Positions 17,010 to 26,601 are shown, counted from the first letter of the stretch. The stretch: DNA of 64,000 bases from Leptofilum sp041748655 (GCA_041748655.1 JBGTCV010000010.1:6433-70432), one strand, 5' to 3'. Numbers and translations are program-made. The notes: generated from the sequence alone by a model not told the origin.

Positions 17010-18010
17010 CCTTTATCTGGCCAATCATGCTGCTTTCTTTGCTGCTGCTGCCGCTGTTGGTCTGGTATTACCTGCGGCAAGTAAGGCTGCGCGACCGGGG
17101 AACGGCCGTTCTCGGTCCTTTGGGCATTGTGCGCGGTGGGGATGGAACGGCCGTAGGGCGCAGTCGCCATCTACCACCCACCTTTTTTGCCGTGGGGCTG
17201 ACCCTGCTCCTGCTCAGCCTCTCCCGGCCAGAGATGCCCGTGAGCCTGCCCCGCATCGAAGGTACCGTCATCCTGGCCTTCGACGTTTCCAGCAGCATGT
17301 TGGCCGACGATTTAGAACCGAGCCGCATCGAGGCGGCCAAAGAGGCAGCCCGTCTTTTTGTGGCCAACCAGCCCAGCACCATTCGGGTTGGTGTGGTGGC
17401 GTTTAGCAGCGGCGGTCTGATAGTGCAGCCACCTACCCACGTACAGGCAGATCTGTTGAACACCATCGACCGGCTCACGCCGCAAGGCGGCACCTCGCTA
17501 GGACAGGGCATCTTTACGGCGCTCAACGCTATTGCGGGCGAAGCCATCGAGCTGGACGGAGCCGCGCTGGAGCCAGGCAATCTGGCCGAAAGCGTAGCGG
17601 CGCTGAAAATTGACCAGTTTTCTTCGGCCGTGATTGTGCTGCTCTCTGACGGAGAAAACACGGAGCTTCCGGACCCGCTGGAGATTGCCCAGATTGCCGC
17701 TGAGGCGGGCGTGCGAGTTTACACCGTGGGCATTGGCAGCCCGGCAGGGGCGCTGCTGGAACTGGATGGGTTTAACGTCGTGACCCAGCTCAACGAGGTG
17801 GCTCTGCAAGAGATTGCCAGCCTGACCAACGGCAGCTACTACTTTGCCGAGGATGAAGAAGCGCTGCGCGACATCTACCAAAATATCGATTTGCAATTGA
17901 CCATTCGCGGCGAAAGCATGGAAGTGACTTCGATTTTGGCCGGGATTAGCCTGCTGTTCATGCTGGTCAGTGGGGCATTGTCAATGCTTTGGTTTGGGCG
18001 GGTACCATGA
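17006..18010 (+). CDS. BatA-like VWA membrane protein
   Basis: A 334-residue protein with two N-terminal membrane helices (about residues 4-22 and 57-73), a VWA domain and a C-terminal helix (about 305-328), as in Bat proteins. The MIDAS motif DVSSSM, the later threonine in GGTSLGQGI and LLSDGENTE complete a metal-binding site. It is coupled to the DUF58 gene by an ATGA overlap. In Bat-type systems such proteins are thought to bind partners through the VWA face at the outer side of the membrane. This locus lacks the TPR-containing BatB/C and BatD-like genes. Confidence 0.88.
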   Translation: MTFIWPIMLLSLLLLPLLVWYYLRQVRLRDRGTAVLGPLGIVRGGDGTAVGRSRHLPPTFFAVGLTLLLLSLSRPEMPVSLPRIEGTVILAFDVSSSMLADDLEPSRIEAAKEAARLFVANQPSTIRVGVVAFSSGGLIVQPPTHVQADLLNTIDRLTPQGGTSLGQGIFTALNAIAGEAIELDGAALEPGNLAESVAALKIDQFSSAVIVLLSDGENTELPDPLEIAQIAAEAGVRVYTVGIGSPAGALLELDGFNVVTQLNEVALQEIASLTNGSYYFAEDEEALRDIYQNIDLQLTIRGESMEVTSILAGISLLFMLVSGALSMLWFGRVP

Positions 18011-18080
18011 TGAGAAGCAAGATTTGGCCGCGGATTGCGCGGATTAAATGGATTTTTCTCTGCCATGATGTTGGATTGTG

Positions 18081-18113
18081 AGAAGTTCAACTTCTGACAG
18101 AAGTTGAACTTCT
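18081..18113. repeat. Perfect 15-bp inverted repeat between VWA genes
   Basis: AGAAGTTCAACTTCT and AGAAGTTGAACTTCT are exact reverse complements separated by GAC. Each arm is itself nearly self-complementary. It ends 12 bases before the second VWA gene, and no T-run follows. Confidence 0.85.
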
Positions 18114-18125
18114 AAATGACTTGAT

Positions 18126-19202
18126 ATGAATTTTTTGTGGCCCTGGTTACTCCTTTTTTTGCTCATCGTTCCGCTGAGTATTGCCGTCTATATCTGGATG
18201 CTGCGGCGGCGGCGCAAGTTTGCCGTGCGCTTCTCCAGCCTGTCGCTGATTCGCGAGGCGCTGCCCAAGAGCGCCCGTTGGCGGCAGCATTTGCCTTTTG
18301 CCCTCTTTTTGCTGGCGCTGACCGGCCTGATTTTGGCCCAGGCACGCCCGGTGGCCGAGGTGGAGGTGCCGTTCAGCCGCACGACGATCATTTTGGCGCT
18401 GGACGTGTCGCGCAGCATGTGCGCCACAGATGTAGAGCCAAACCGGCTGGCGGTGGCTCAGGAGGCGGCGCTGGCCTTTGTGGAGGCGCAGGCAGACGGC
18501 ACGCGAATCGGACTGATCGCTTTTGCCGGGTTTGCCGAGCTGGTGGTGCCCCCTACCCATGATAAAGAGCTGCTGCGCCGGGCGATTGCCAATTTGACCA
18601 CGTCATTGGGCACGGCGATTGGCAGTGCCACCTTGAAGTCGATTGACGCGATTGCTGAGGTGAATACGGCCGTTCCCCCCAGCGGCCTCAATCTGCAAAT
18701 CGAAAATCCGAACGGTGAGCGTGCCGAACTGTACCAACCCGACATCATCGTTTTGCTGACCGATGGGGCCAACAGCCGGGGACCGCACCCGCTCGACGCC
18801 GCGCAGCAAGCGGCTGACCGGGGCGTGCGCGTCTACACCATCGGCTTTGGCACCGATGAGGTTCCCCAGATGGTGTGTACCCAGGCACAGCTGGGCGGGG
18901 ACGCCTTTGGTGGCGGGTTTGGCGGCGGCTTCGGCGGCAGCTTTAGTGGCGGGGGTGGCGGCAACTTCCGCCGCTTCCTGGTGATTGATGAGGAGACGCT
19001 GCAAGCGGTGGCCGACCTGACCGGCGGCGAATATTATCGTGCCGAAAGTGCCGAACAGCTGCAAGATGTGTTTGAGGAGCTGCCGACCCAATTTGTGCTG
19101 CAAACGGAGACAACAGAGATCAGCGTCTTTTTTGTGATGGCGGCGGTGGTGTTGGCGGGAACGGCCGTTTTCCTCTCTCTCAAATGGCGGCGCTACCCGT
19201 AA
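18126..19202 (+). CDS. Second BatA/BatB-like VWA membrane protein with Gly-rich insert
   Basis: A 358-residue paralogue of the preceding gene: two N-terminal helices, a VWA domain with the MIDAS motif DVSRSM and LLTDGANSRG, and a C-terminal helix. Between the VWA core and its last strands there is a glycine-rich insertion (about residues 257-280: GGDAFGGGFGGGFGG and onward) absent from the first paralogue. No good ribosome-binding site is visible before the ATG; an inverted repeat occupies the leader. It probably forms a heteromeric complex with the upstream VWA protein. Confidence 0.87.
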   Translation: MNFLWPWLLLFLLIVPLSIAVYIWMLRRRRKFAVRFSSLSLIREALPKSARWRQHLPFALFLLALTGLILAQARPVAEVEVPFSRTTIILALDVSRSMCATDVEPNRLAVAQEAALAFVEAQADGTRIGLIAFAGFAELVVPPTHDKELLRRAIANLTTSLGTAIGSATLKSIDAIAEVNTAVPPSGLNLQIENPNGERAELYQPDIIVLLTDGANSRGPHPLDAAQQAADRGVRVYTIGFGTDEVPQMVCTQAQLGGDAFGGGFGGGFGGSFSGGGGGNFRRFLVIDEETLQAVADLTGGEYYRAESAEQLQDVFEELPTQFVLQTETTEISVFFVMAAVVLAGTAVFLSLKWRRYP

Positions 19203-19225
19203 TATCCCTAAACAAGAATTTTAAT

Positions 19226-19280
19226 CAAAGATTTCGCAGATTGAAAAGATTCAAAATCTGCTTAATCTGCCAAATCTTTG
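19226..19280. repeat. CAAAGATTTCGCAGATT-type inverted repeat
   Basis: CAAAGATTTCGCAGATT (19226-19242) pairs with AATCTGCCAAATCTTTG (19264-19280). The same unit is found inside the gene at 30248-31462 and, in variant form, inside the glycosyltransferase gene near 61004. Confidence 0.8.
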
Positions 19281-19334
19281 ATATATTTGTCTTTGCATTT
19301 TGGTCGCATTGGCTGATGCAAAGGAACCTTCAAC

Positions 19335-20342
19335 TTGAAACCATACGAGCAACTGACAATCAAAGGGACGCTGCGGCGGCTGCGGGGTTTGGCAGAGGAT
19401 GCGCTGCGCCAGTTTGGCGTAACGGCCGTTCGCCTCCAGCTCATCGGCACGGACACCAATCTCATTTACCGTGTCTGGAGTGACGATGGGCAGCAGTTTG
19501 CCTTGCGCATCGCCAATCCTGCGTGGCGTGGGGTGGAAACGGCCGTTTCCGAAACAAACTGGCTGGATGCCTTGGCGCAGCAGACCGACATCCCCGTGCC
19601 TCGCATCAGGCGCACACCAGCGGGTGAGGCGGTTGTCTTTCCCCAGGCAGCGGGTACGCCCACCGACCGCCATGCCCTGCTGATGAGCTGGCAGCCCGGC
19701 GTACTGCTGGGCCAGCGGCTGACCGCCCCAAACGTGGCCAAAATGGGCGAGCTGTTTGGCAAGCTGCACCGGCATGGGGCCACCTGGCAGCCGCCCAACG
19801 GCTTCACCACGCAGCGATTCGACCAGATGCTGTCGCGCGGCGAGCCAAACGTGCTGTTTGCTGAGTCCAGCCTGGCGGTCTACGATGCCCCAACCGAAGC
19901 GCTGCTGCGCCAGATGAGCGAAGCCGTGGCCCAAACCTACGCCGCGCTTGATCCGGCCGACTTGCGCGTCATCCACTGCGACTTGTGGCACGACAATATC
20001 AAAATTAACCGGGGGCAACTCTACCCGTTCGATTTTGAGGACACCATTTGGGGCTTTCGCCTGCACGACATGGCCATGGCGCTGCTGGATTTGTACGAAA
20101 CGGTGGCTGATCCAGAGCAATACGACCAGCTTCTGGCGGCGTTCCGCGCCGGGTATGAGGCGATTCTGCCCTGGCCAGAGGGGGAAATGACGCTGCTGCA
20201 ATTCGGCCGTTTGTTGTGGAAGACGAACTGGATTGCTCGCTTTTGGCCGGAGGGGTTGGCGAAAACGGCCGTCTTCCACGCCAATCTCTACGACCATTAC
20301 CGCCAAACCGGGAAACTCCTCCCCCCCAAGCTCCCCCGCTGA
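19335..20342 (+). CDS. Aminoglycoside-phosphotransferase-fold kinase, SrkA-like
   Basis: A 335-residue APH-fold kinase. The catalytic loop VIHCDLWHDNIK and the metal site PFDFEDTIWG are intact, and LLMSWQPG is the hinge-like segment. The protein resembles the SrkA/YihE-type stress kinases in general layout, but the substrate is unknown. No ATG is available near the N-terminus: the likely start is TTG at 19335, with AAGGA nine bases upstream. It is encoded after the VWA operon, separated by a repeat. Confidence 0.82.
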   Translation: MKPYEQLTIKGTLRRLRGLAEDALRQFGVTAVRLQLIGTDTNLIYRVWSDDGQQFALRIANPAWRGVETAVSETNWLDALAQQTDIPVPRIRRTPAGEAVVFPQAAGTPTDRHALLMSWQPGVLLGQRLTAPNVAKMGELFGKLHRHGATWQPPNGFTTQRFDQMLSRGEPNVLFAESSLAVYDAPTEALLRQMSEAVAQTYAALDPADLRVIHCDLWHDNIKINRGQLYPFDFEDTIWGFRLHDMAMALLDLYETVADPEQYDQLLAAFRAGYEAILPWPEGEMTLLQFGRLLWKTNWIARFWPEGLAKTAVFHANLYDHYRQTGKLLPPKLPR

Positions 20343-20344
20343 CC

Positions 20345-20443
20345 CCTCGTTCCACGCTCTGCGTGGAATGCAGAAATAGGCGCTCCGCGCCCCGGACGCA
20401 GAGCGTCCCAACCGGCATTCCAACGGAGATCGTTGGAACGAGG
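20345..20443. repeat. CTCGTTCCACGCTCTGCGTGG-type inverted repeat
   Basis: Begins CCTCGTTCCACGCTCTGCG and ends CGTTGGAACGAGG, with internal smaller hairpins. It is related to the element at 21653-21764, so this family flanks the URO-D gene on both sides. Confidence 0.85.
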
Positions 20444-20480
20444 CATCAATCTCTTTTTCCTCTGTGTACTCTGTGGCAAA

Positions 20481-21632
20481 TTAAAGGGGGTAACGGCCGT
20501 ATGCTTCCACCGCATCTACCATCGCCAGCACGTTTTCCGGCGGCACGTCGTTCATGATGGTGTGAACCGAAGCCAGCAGATAGCCGCCGCCCGGCCCCAG
20601 CGCCTCAATCACCCGCTTCACCTCGCGGCGCACGTCGTCGGGCGTGCCAAAGGGCAGCACCCGGTGGGTGTCGATGCCGCCGCAGAAGACAATCTTGTGC
20701 CCAAAGCGCCGCTTTAGCTCCGCCAGCTCAGACATGCGCCCCGCCGACGTTTGGATCGGATTCAAAATATCGACCCCCATCTCCACCAAATCATCAATCA
20801 GCGGCATAACGTCCCCATCGGTGTGGAACAGCACCTTCGCTTTGGTGCGGGCCTTGATGAAGGCGATGTAATCCGCGTGGAACGGCTTCACAAACTCACG
20901 GTACATCTTGGGCGACATGAGCAGGCTGGTTTGCGTGCCCAAATCATCCCCAATTTTGATGATGTCCACGTTATCGCCCAGCTCCCGCAAGAAATGGCCC
21001 ATCAACTGTTTACAGTGCTCGGTGATTTTGGCCAGCAGCGCTTTGGCAAAATCCGGCTTTTCCACCATGCTCATCATGAAGGTGTCCATGCGCTGCATCT
21101 GGAAGGCGCGTTCCAGCGGGAAGAGCAGCCACGGCGTGGCCATGATGGCGTACTCATTGGCCGCAGCCAGCGCCGCCGCCTCGGCCCGCACGTGGGCCAC
21201 CCGGCTGGGATCGTCCATGTCGGGCCAGTTGAATGCTTCCAGGTCGGCGATGGTTTGGGCGTCGGCCAGCGGGTTGATGTGGGGGAACCATTCGCCGGGG
21301 GCCAGCTCGACCTGGCCAATGCCCCACGAGTCGATAAACGGGGTGCCCGGTTCGCGGCTGGCGTTGGCCTGGAAGTTGGCCGCCGGATGGCGATCCAGCA
21401 CGGGGCGGACGTCGGTGCCTAGTCGTTGGAGGATGGCTTCGTCGGGAACGGCCGTTCCCAACTCCGGCCAATCGTACAGGTAGCGGTCTTCCGCCTCTAC
21501 GCCGATGAGCTGCTTGAGTTTCTGGTACGTTTTCATCTTGATGCCGGTGGCGTTGCTGACGCCCAAAATGATAGGCACCCGGTCTGGCTGTTCATGGTTA
21601 ATGGCGGCTAAAACACGCTCGCGTGGGGTCAT
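20481..21632 (-). CDS. Uroporphyrinogen decarboxylase (URO-D) family protein
   Basis: A 383-residue TIM-barrel protein of the URO-D/MtaA superfamily. Members are true uroporphyrinogen decarboxylases or methyltransferases acting on corrinoid proteins. The N-terminus TPRERVLAAINHEQPDRVP is typical of the latter, non-haem branch. KVLFHTDGDVMPLIDDLVEMGVDILNPIQ and VFCGGID also fit that branch. No corrinoid protein gene is nearby, so the substrate is open. It is flanked by two copies of the CTCGTTCC repeat. Confidence 0.82.
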   Translation of the reverse strand: MTPRERVLAAINHEQPDRVPIILGVSNATGIKMKTYQKLKQLIGVEAEDRYLYDWPELGTAVPDEAILQRLGTDVRPVLDRHPAANFQANASREPGTPFIDSWGIGQVELAPGEWFPHINPLADAQTIADLEAFNWPDMDDPSRVAHVRAEAAALAAANEYAIMATPWLLFPLERAFQMQRMDTFMMSMVEKPDFAKALLAKITEHCKQLMGHFLRELGDNVDIIKIGDDLGTQTSLLMSPKMYREFVKPFHADYIAFIKARTKAKVLFHTDGDVMPLIDDLVEMGVDILNPIQTSAGRMSELAELKRRFGHKIVFCGGIDTHRVLPFGTPDDVRREVKRVIEALGPGGGYLLASVHTIMNDVPPENVLAMVDAVEAYGRYPL

Positions 21633-21652
21633 GGCTAATATTACTCCTTCTT

Positions 21653-21764
21653 TCTCGTTCCCACGCTCCGGCGTGGGAATGTGGCCTGTGGCCTTGGCGC
21701 TCTGCGCCGCTTATGGGACGCAGGAGCGTCCTGATCTTCATTCCACGCAGAGCGTGGAACGAGA
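21653..21764. repeat. CTCGTTCCCACGCTCCGGCG-type inverted repeat
   Basis: Starts TCTCGTTCCCACGCTC and ends GAGCGTGGAACGAGA, with inner hairpins around GGCGCTCTGCGCC and GGACGCAGGAGCGTCC. It is in the same family as 20345-20443. Confidence 0.85.
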
Positions 21765-21845
21765 TTGGTGGATGTTTGTTGGTTCTGCGAATGCTGGCTA
21801 ACATACCAGTAATCTACAAAGTGACAACACAGTTTTGGAGACAAC

Positions 21846-22865
21846 ATGAGCGTCATTCGTCCTGATTTACCTTTGATTGATTTGCACCGCCATCTGGATG
21901 GCAGCGTGCGGCTGGAAACGATTCTAGAGGTGGGGTTGCAGCATAATTTGCCCTTGCCGGCGCGAGATTTGGTGGGGTTACGGCCGTTCGTCCAGGTCAC
22001 CACCCCCGAACCCGACATCCTCGCCTTTTTTGCCAAGTTTGAATGGCAGGTGGGTATCCTGGTAAACTACGAGGTGTGCCGCCGTGTGGCATACGAAAAC
22101 GTGCAGGACGCTCAGCGAGAAGGAATCGACTACATCGAGCTGCGCTTTAGCCCAGTGTTTATGGCGGAACCGCACGGGCTGGACCTGGCGGGCGTAGTGG
22201 AAGCGGTGGTGGACGGCGTGGCCGCCGGGCAGCGCGATTTTGGGGTGCGGGCCAATCTCATCGGCATCATCAGCCGGACGTTTGGGCCGGAGGTGGGGCA
22301 AAAAGAGCTGGATGCCCTGCTGACGCAGCGGCCGCATCTGGTGGCGCTGGATTTGGCGGGAGATGAGGCGAACTTCCCTGGCGAGCTGTTTGTGGAGCAT
22401 TTCAGGCAGGGGCGCGAGGCTGGCTGGCAAATCACGGTACATGCGGGGGAGGCTGGGGGGAGTACGGCCGTTTGGCAAGCCATCCGTGAACTGAGGGCGA
22501 CGCGCATTGGCCACGCCGTGCGCGCCGTGGACGATCCGGCGCTGTTGGGTTATCTGGCCCAAAACCGCATCGGTGTGGAAACGAACCTGACGAGCAATGT
22601 GCAAACCAGCACCGTGCCCAGCTACGCCAGCCATCCGCTTAAAACGATGCTGCAACACGGCATCCTGGTCACGATCAACACCGACGATCCGGGCATCAGC
22701 GCCATTGATTTGCCGTTTGAATACCAGGTTGCCGTGGCAGAAGCGGGGTTGAGCCTGGAACAGGTGGCCCAGGCACAGCAAAACGCCTTGGAAATAGCGT
22801 TCCTATCAGCGGCAGAGAAAGAGGCACTGTTGGCTAAGAAGCAGTTCAGCCACCACCAGGCATGA
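21846..22865 (+). CDS. add: Adenosine deaminase
   Basis: A 339-residue zinc hydrolase that converts adenosine to inosine in purine salvage. All key motifs are seen: LIDLHRHLDGS (two zinc His), TVHAGEAG (His and Glu), IGHAVRA, TSNVQTS and TINTDDPG (Asp pair). A GGAG site precedes the ATG by six bases. It is a single gene, with the kinase gene 180 bases downstream. Some members deaminate adenine or other purines instead; the TSNVQT segment fits adenosine deaminase. Confidence 0.9.
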   Translation: MSVIRPDLPLIDLHRHLDGSVRLETILEVGLQHNLPLPARDLVGLRPFVQVTTPEPDILAFFAKFEWQVGILVNYEVCRRVAYENVQDAQREGIDYIELRFSPVFMAEPHGLDLAGVVEAVVDGVAAGQRDFGVRANLIGIISRTFGPEVGQKELDALLTQRPHLVALDLAGDEANFPGELFVEHFRQGREAGWQITVHAGEAGGSTAVWQAIRELRATRIGHAVRAVDDPALLGYLAQNRIGVETNLTSNVQTSTVPSYASHPLKTMLQHGILVTINTDDPGISAIDLPFEYQVAVAEAGLSLEQVAQAQQNALEIAFLSAAEKEALLAKKQFSHHQA

Positions 22866-23045
22866 AAATAAAGTTAAAAATGAGATCAACTGGCGCTTTT
22901 TAAAGAGGTTGACTGGAATTTAACCTGCGGCATAAGCTATGATGCAGCAGGCAGAATCAAACAAGCGCGTTATGGCGCTGGCAAAAGATGACAAATTTAT
23001 TATGAGCGCCATTTTTATTTTTGAAATGCGCTGTTGCTGATAAAA

Positions 23046-26000
23046 ATGATTGAAGAAAACCGATCCTCTTCCGGCTCTCTGGCGGAGCCGGAGATCGAGC
23101 TAAAACGGGGCTATCAATTAGGTATTTATACGCTGCTAGAGCAGATTGGGCGGGGTGGAGAAGCCGTTGTTTGGTCCGGCTTCGACAAATTGCGCAAGCG
23201 GGTTGTGGCGATCAAGGTCATTTCTACCGTTCACAGCGACCCGGCTGCGGCCTCTATGGTGCCAGCAAATTTTGAACGGGAAGTCCATCTTGTTGCCAGT
23301 CTAGAGCATCCCCATATTTTGCCCATTTATGAATTTGGCATGGCGGAGTCATTTTCCTATTTTGTGATGGCGTATAAGGGGCTGGGCACGTTGGCTGATT
23401 GGCTAAAAGTGCGGCCAATGACGCTTGTGGAGATTGCTCAGATGGCCAGGCAGGTGTTGTCGGCACTCTCTTATTTGCATTTGCGGGGCATTGTTCATCG
23501 GGACATTAAGCCGAGCAATATTTTGCTAGACAGCCAGATGCGGGCCTATCTGGCTGATTTTGGCCTGGCAAAGCAGCTGAGTCAAAGCACAAAGGCGCTG
23601 CATACGGGGCGGGGCACGGGACCCTATGCGCCCTATGAGCAGCAGGCGTACCACAGCATTACGCAGCAATCTGATATTTACAGCCTGGGGATTGTGCTGT
23701 ATGAGATGTTGGCCGGGCAGCTTCCCTGGGGTGGGCAGTACAGCCTAGCAACGATGCAAAAAAATGAAGGCCAGGTGCTGCCAGATCCGGCTGAACAAAA
23801 TCCGGGATGTCCGGCAGAGGTAACGGCCGTTTTGCGAAAATTCACTGCATTCCAATGGCGGGATCGTCCACAAACGGCCGTAACCGCTTACGAATTGTTT
23901 TACGAGGCGTTACCTTCTGAGGTGCAGCAGGCGGTGGGGCCAGGGCTGATGCCGGTACAGTCGATGGAGGAGAAATTTCTGGCGCAGGACGTGGCCTATT
24001 TATTGGATTTACACCAAACGGATTGGCTGACAACAGAAGCTTGCCCGATTGGCCTGACGCATTTTGTTTTGTTGGGGGCGCATTACGGCCGTTTCCCCAC
24101 TACTTTACCTGATGAAACGCAACAAATTTTGCTACGCTGTGCGTTGGCACATGATTACGAGCTGACACATAGGTGGCGCCAGACCAAAGACCCGGCGCTG
24201 CGCTGGCAGGTTAGCCTGGCCGCCCTGACCACAGAAGCAGATGAGGTAGTTGCCCGCGTGCTGGCTTTATTGTTGCAGGAACCACCTGAGGAAATGCCAA
24301 CGGCCGTTTCGGCCTCAGCCTCTTTGGAAAAATTGATCGATCTGGCTATGGATGCCCGGAAGTGGCGTTTGCGGCAAGATGCGCTTAATGTCCTGGCCCA
24401 TCTGCTGCCTCAGGCAGAAGGCTGGCAGGCGGTGGGCATTTCTGAATCCGGCGATGCCCGGCTGGCTCATCTGGCGCTAGAGGAAAGCGTACAGGGCAAG
24501 CAGGCGCTGCGGATTATCGGCTTGTTGCAAAGCGAAACGGCCGTACGCACCTTGCTGGCGGCGTATGAGACGGGGAACGCGGACCATGTGCTAGACCTTT
24601 TATCCCAGATTCAGCGACAGGTTGGCAGTTTGCCCCGACTGGTGCCCCCGCGTCTTCGCACCAGGTTGTTGGCCCAGCGGTTGCAGGAGCTTCTGCTCAA
24701 TGATCAGGAAGGCTTGTCGCTTTCGCGCAGCCTGATTGGTTTGGGAGCTGGGATATTGGTTAGCTTGCTGTTTATTTTTGGCTTTATTTCTAAACCGGCG
24801 GCGCAGCTGCAGGATATTTTGCAGGCGCCCTACCCGGTCAGCGGCATTGTGACGATTGTTGAGGTGGATGATGAGAGTTTGGCGCAGTACGGCCGTTGGG
24901 ATCAATGGCCACGCTCGCTGCATGCGGAGTTGATTGACCGGCTGCAAGCGGCCGGAACGACAACCATCGTGTTCGATTTCGTTTTTGAAGCAGAAACGGC
25001 GGATGATCAGCTGCTGGCAGAGACAATGGCAGCGGCAGGCAATGTGATTCAGCCGCTGTTGGTGCAGGGAGATGCGTTTCATGACCTGGACGGTATGCTG
25101 CGTTATGAGGGGGTGATTTTGCCACAGTCGGCGCTGTTAGCGGCCTCGGCGGCGGTGGGGCATACCAGTATTTTGCACGATACCGATGGCTATATTCGTC
25201 GGGTACCTACGACTATTTCCGTGGATGGGCAGCGGTACAATAGTTTGGCCCTGGCAGCACTCACAAATTATTTGGGCGGTGGTGGGCAGCGGGAAGTTTT
25301 GGTGGAAAACGGCCGTTTAGCCGTGTCGGGCCGCCAGATTCCCGTAACAGAAGATGGCGAAATGCGCATTTATTATGCTGGCCCACCTGCCCAGCCAAAC
25401 CAGACCACCTTTGCGATGGTGCGTTATCAGGATGTATTGGCGGGCGCGGTACCGGCCGAACTGCTGCGCAACAAGATTGTGCTGGTAGGCATTACGGCCA
25501 CGGCGGAGCCAGATCGTTACCTGACTCCCGTGAGTGACGGCCGTCCGATGTATGGTGTGGAAATTTTGGCCAACGTCATAGAGACGATCTGGTCTGGTCG
25601 TTTTATTAACACGCCGGGAACGGCCGTTAGCGTCATGATTCTGCTCGCTTTGGGGCTGCTGGTTGGCCTGGTTTGCACACGCCCCATGACCGGTCTGTTA
25701 TTTGGCCTGGTCATTGCCACGCTTTACTTTTTGCTGGTTAGCTGGGTCTTTGACGTTACTGGCCTCATGCTAGACCTTTACTTCCCTTTGCTAACCATCG
25801 CCTTAAGCTACCTGATGGTATCGGCTTACCGCTACTCGGTGGAAGTACGTCGCCGCCGCGAGATGTTTAACCTGTTTGCCAGCAACGTGTCTCCTGCGGT
25901 GGCCCAGGCCACCATTGAGGCCGTGAAGCAAGGCATTCTTGATCTGTCTGGTCAGGAGCAGGCGATATCGGTGCTGCTCATTGAAATGCGCGGTCAGACA

Positions 26001-26555
26001 GAATACGCTACCCATTATGCTCCTACAGATGTGTTGGCTATGATGACGTTTTTCCGCAACAAAGTGGTTAATCGCCTACTGTCATCTGAAGGGACCGTGG
26101 TTCGTTCTGAGCAAGGCAAAACGATGGCTGTATTTAACGCCCCGTTGAGCCAACCAGGGCACGTCTGGCTGGCGGTTCAGGTTGCTGAAATGCTTCGGGA
26201 AGAGATCGAACACTATCACCAGTCGCTGCCAGAAGGGCACGCGCATCGAGAGATTACCTTTGCTTTTGCTGTGGAAACGGGCCGGGCAATTGTGGGGTAT
26301 GATGGGAGTGAAGGACGAAACAGCTTTACTGTTTTAGGCGAATTGGTGAATCTGGTTGACCAAATGGTGGCTGTGGCTAATGCCGGGCAAATTCTTTTGG
26401 GGGAACAGTGCTATCTACAAACGGCCAAACAAATAACGGCCGTTCCGCTGACAACCCTCACCAGTAAAGAGCGGGGAACGGCCGTACCCATTTATGCTAT
26501 GGTAACCCATGAAGCTGAAGAACAAAAAGATGGATACCCGTCTTCGCGGGTATGA
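23046..26555 (+). CDS. Ser/Thr kinase - CHASE2 - degenerate adenylate/guanylate cyclase fusion
   Basis: A 1169-residue membrane signalling protein. The N-terminal Hanks-type kinase (about 22-290) has GRGGEA, Lys57 (VAIKV), HRDIKPSN with Asp153, and DFGLA with Asp171, so it should be active. A helical linker follows to about 555, then a membrane helix, an extracytoplasmic CHASE2 sensor domain (about 585-850), a group of about three helices, and a C-terminal class III cyclase-like domain (about 950-1140). In that domain the two metal-binding aspartates appear lost: LIEMRGQT stands where DIRGFT-type sequence is usual, and SEQGKTMAVFNAP where GDxxMAxF is usual. It is therefore probably a regulatory pseudocyclase. 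The start is uncertain: ATG 23046 or TTG 23034. Confidence 0.88.
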   Translation: MIEENRSSSGSLAEPEIELKRGYQLGIYTLLEQIGRGGEAVVWSGFDKLRKRVVAIKVISTVHSDPAAASMVPANFEREVHLVASLEHPHILPIYEFGMAESFSYFVMAYKGLGTLADWLKVRPMTLVEIAQMARQVLSALSYLHLRGIVHRDIKPSNILLDSQMRAYLADFGLAKQLSQSTKALHTGRGTGPYAPYEQQAYHSITQQSDIYSLGIVLYEMLAGQLPWGGQYSLATMQKNEGQVLPDPAEQNPGCPAEVTAVLRKFTAFQWRDRPQTAVTAYELFYEALPSEVQQAVGPGLMPVQSMEEKFLAQDVAYLLDLHQTDWLTTEACPIGLTHFVLLGAHYGRFPTTLPDETQQILLRCALAHDYELTHRWRQTKDPALRWQVSLAALTTEADEVVARVLALLLQEPPEEMPTAVSASASLEKLIDLAMDARKWRLRQDALNVLAHLLPQAEGWQAVGISESGDARLAHLALEESVQGKQALRIIGLLQSETAVRTLLAAYETGNADHVLDLLSQIQRQVGSLPRLVPPRLRTRLLAQRLQELLLNDQEGLSLSRSLIGLGAGILVSLLFIFGFISKPAAQLQDILQAPYPVSGIVTIVEVDDESLAQYGRWDQWPRSLHAELIDRLQAAGTTTIVFDFVFEAETADDQLLAETMAAAGNVIQPLLVQGDAFHDLDGMLRYEGVILPQSALLAASAAVGHTSILHDTDGYIRRVPTTISVDGQRYNSLALAALTNYLGGGGQREVLVENGRLAVSGRQIPVTEDGEMRIYYAGPPAQPNQTTFAMVRYQDVLAGAVPAELLRNKIVLVGITATAEPDRYLTPVSDGRPMYGVEILANVIETIWSGRFINTPGTAVSVMILLALGLLVGLVCTRPMTGLLFGLVIATLYFLLVSWVFDVTGLMLDLYFPLLTIALSYLMVSAYRYSVEVRRRREMFNLFASNVSPAVAQATIEAVKQGILDLSGQEQAISVLLIEMRGQTEYATHYAPTDVLAMMTFFRNKVVNRLLSSEGTVVRSEQGKTMAVFNAPLSQPGHVWLAVQVAEMLREEIEHYHQSLPEGHAHREITFAFAVETGRAIVGYDGSEGRNSFTVLGELVNLVDQMVAVANAGQILLGEQCYLQTAKQITAVPLTTLTSKERGTAVPIYAMVTHEAEEQKDGYPSSRV

Positions 26556-26601
26556 CACCTGTATAATTACAAACAAAAATCCTTAACTTAACGTTGGCAG
26601 G

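Noticed and set aside
19251..20423. Open frame of 390 codons opposite the APH-fold kinase gene
   Set aside because: The plus strand carries intact catalytic motifs; the antisense frame also runs through a dispersed repeat.
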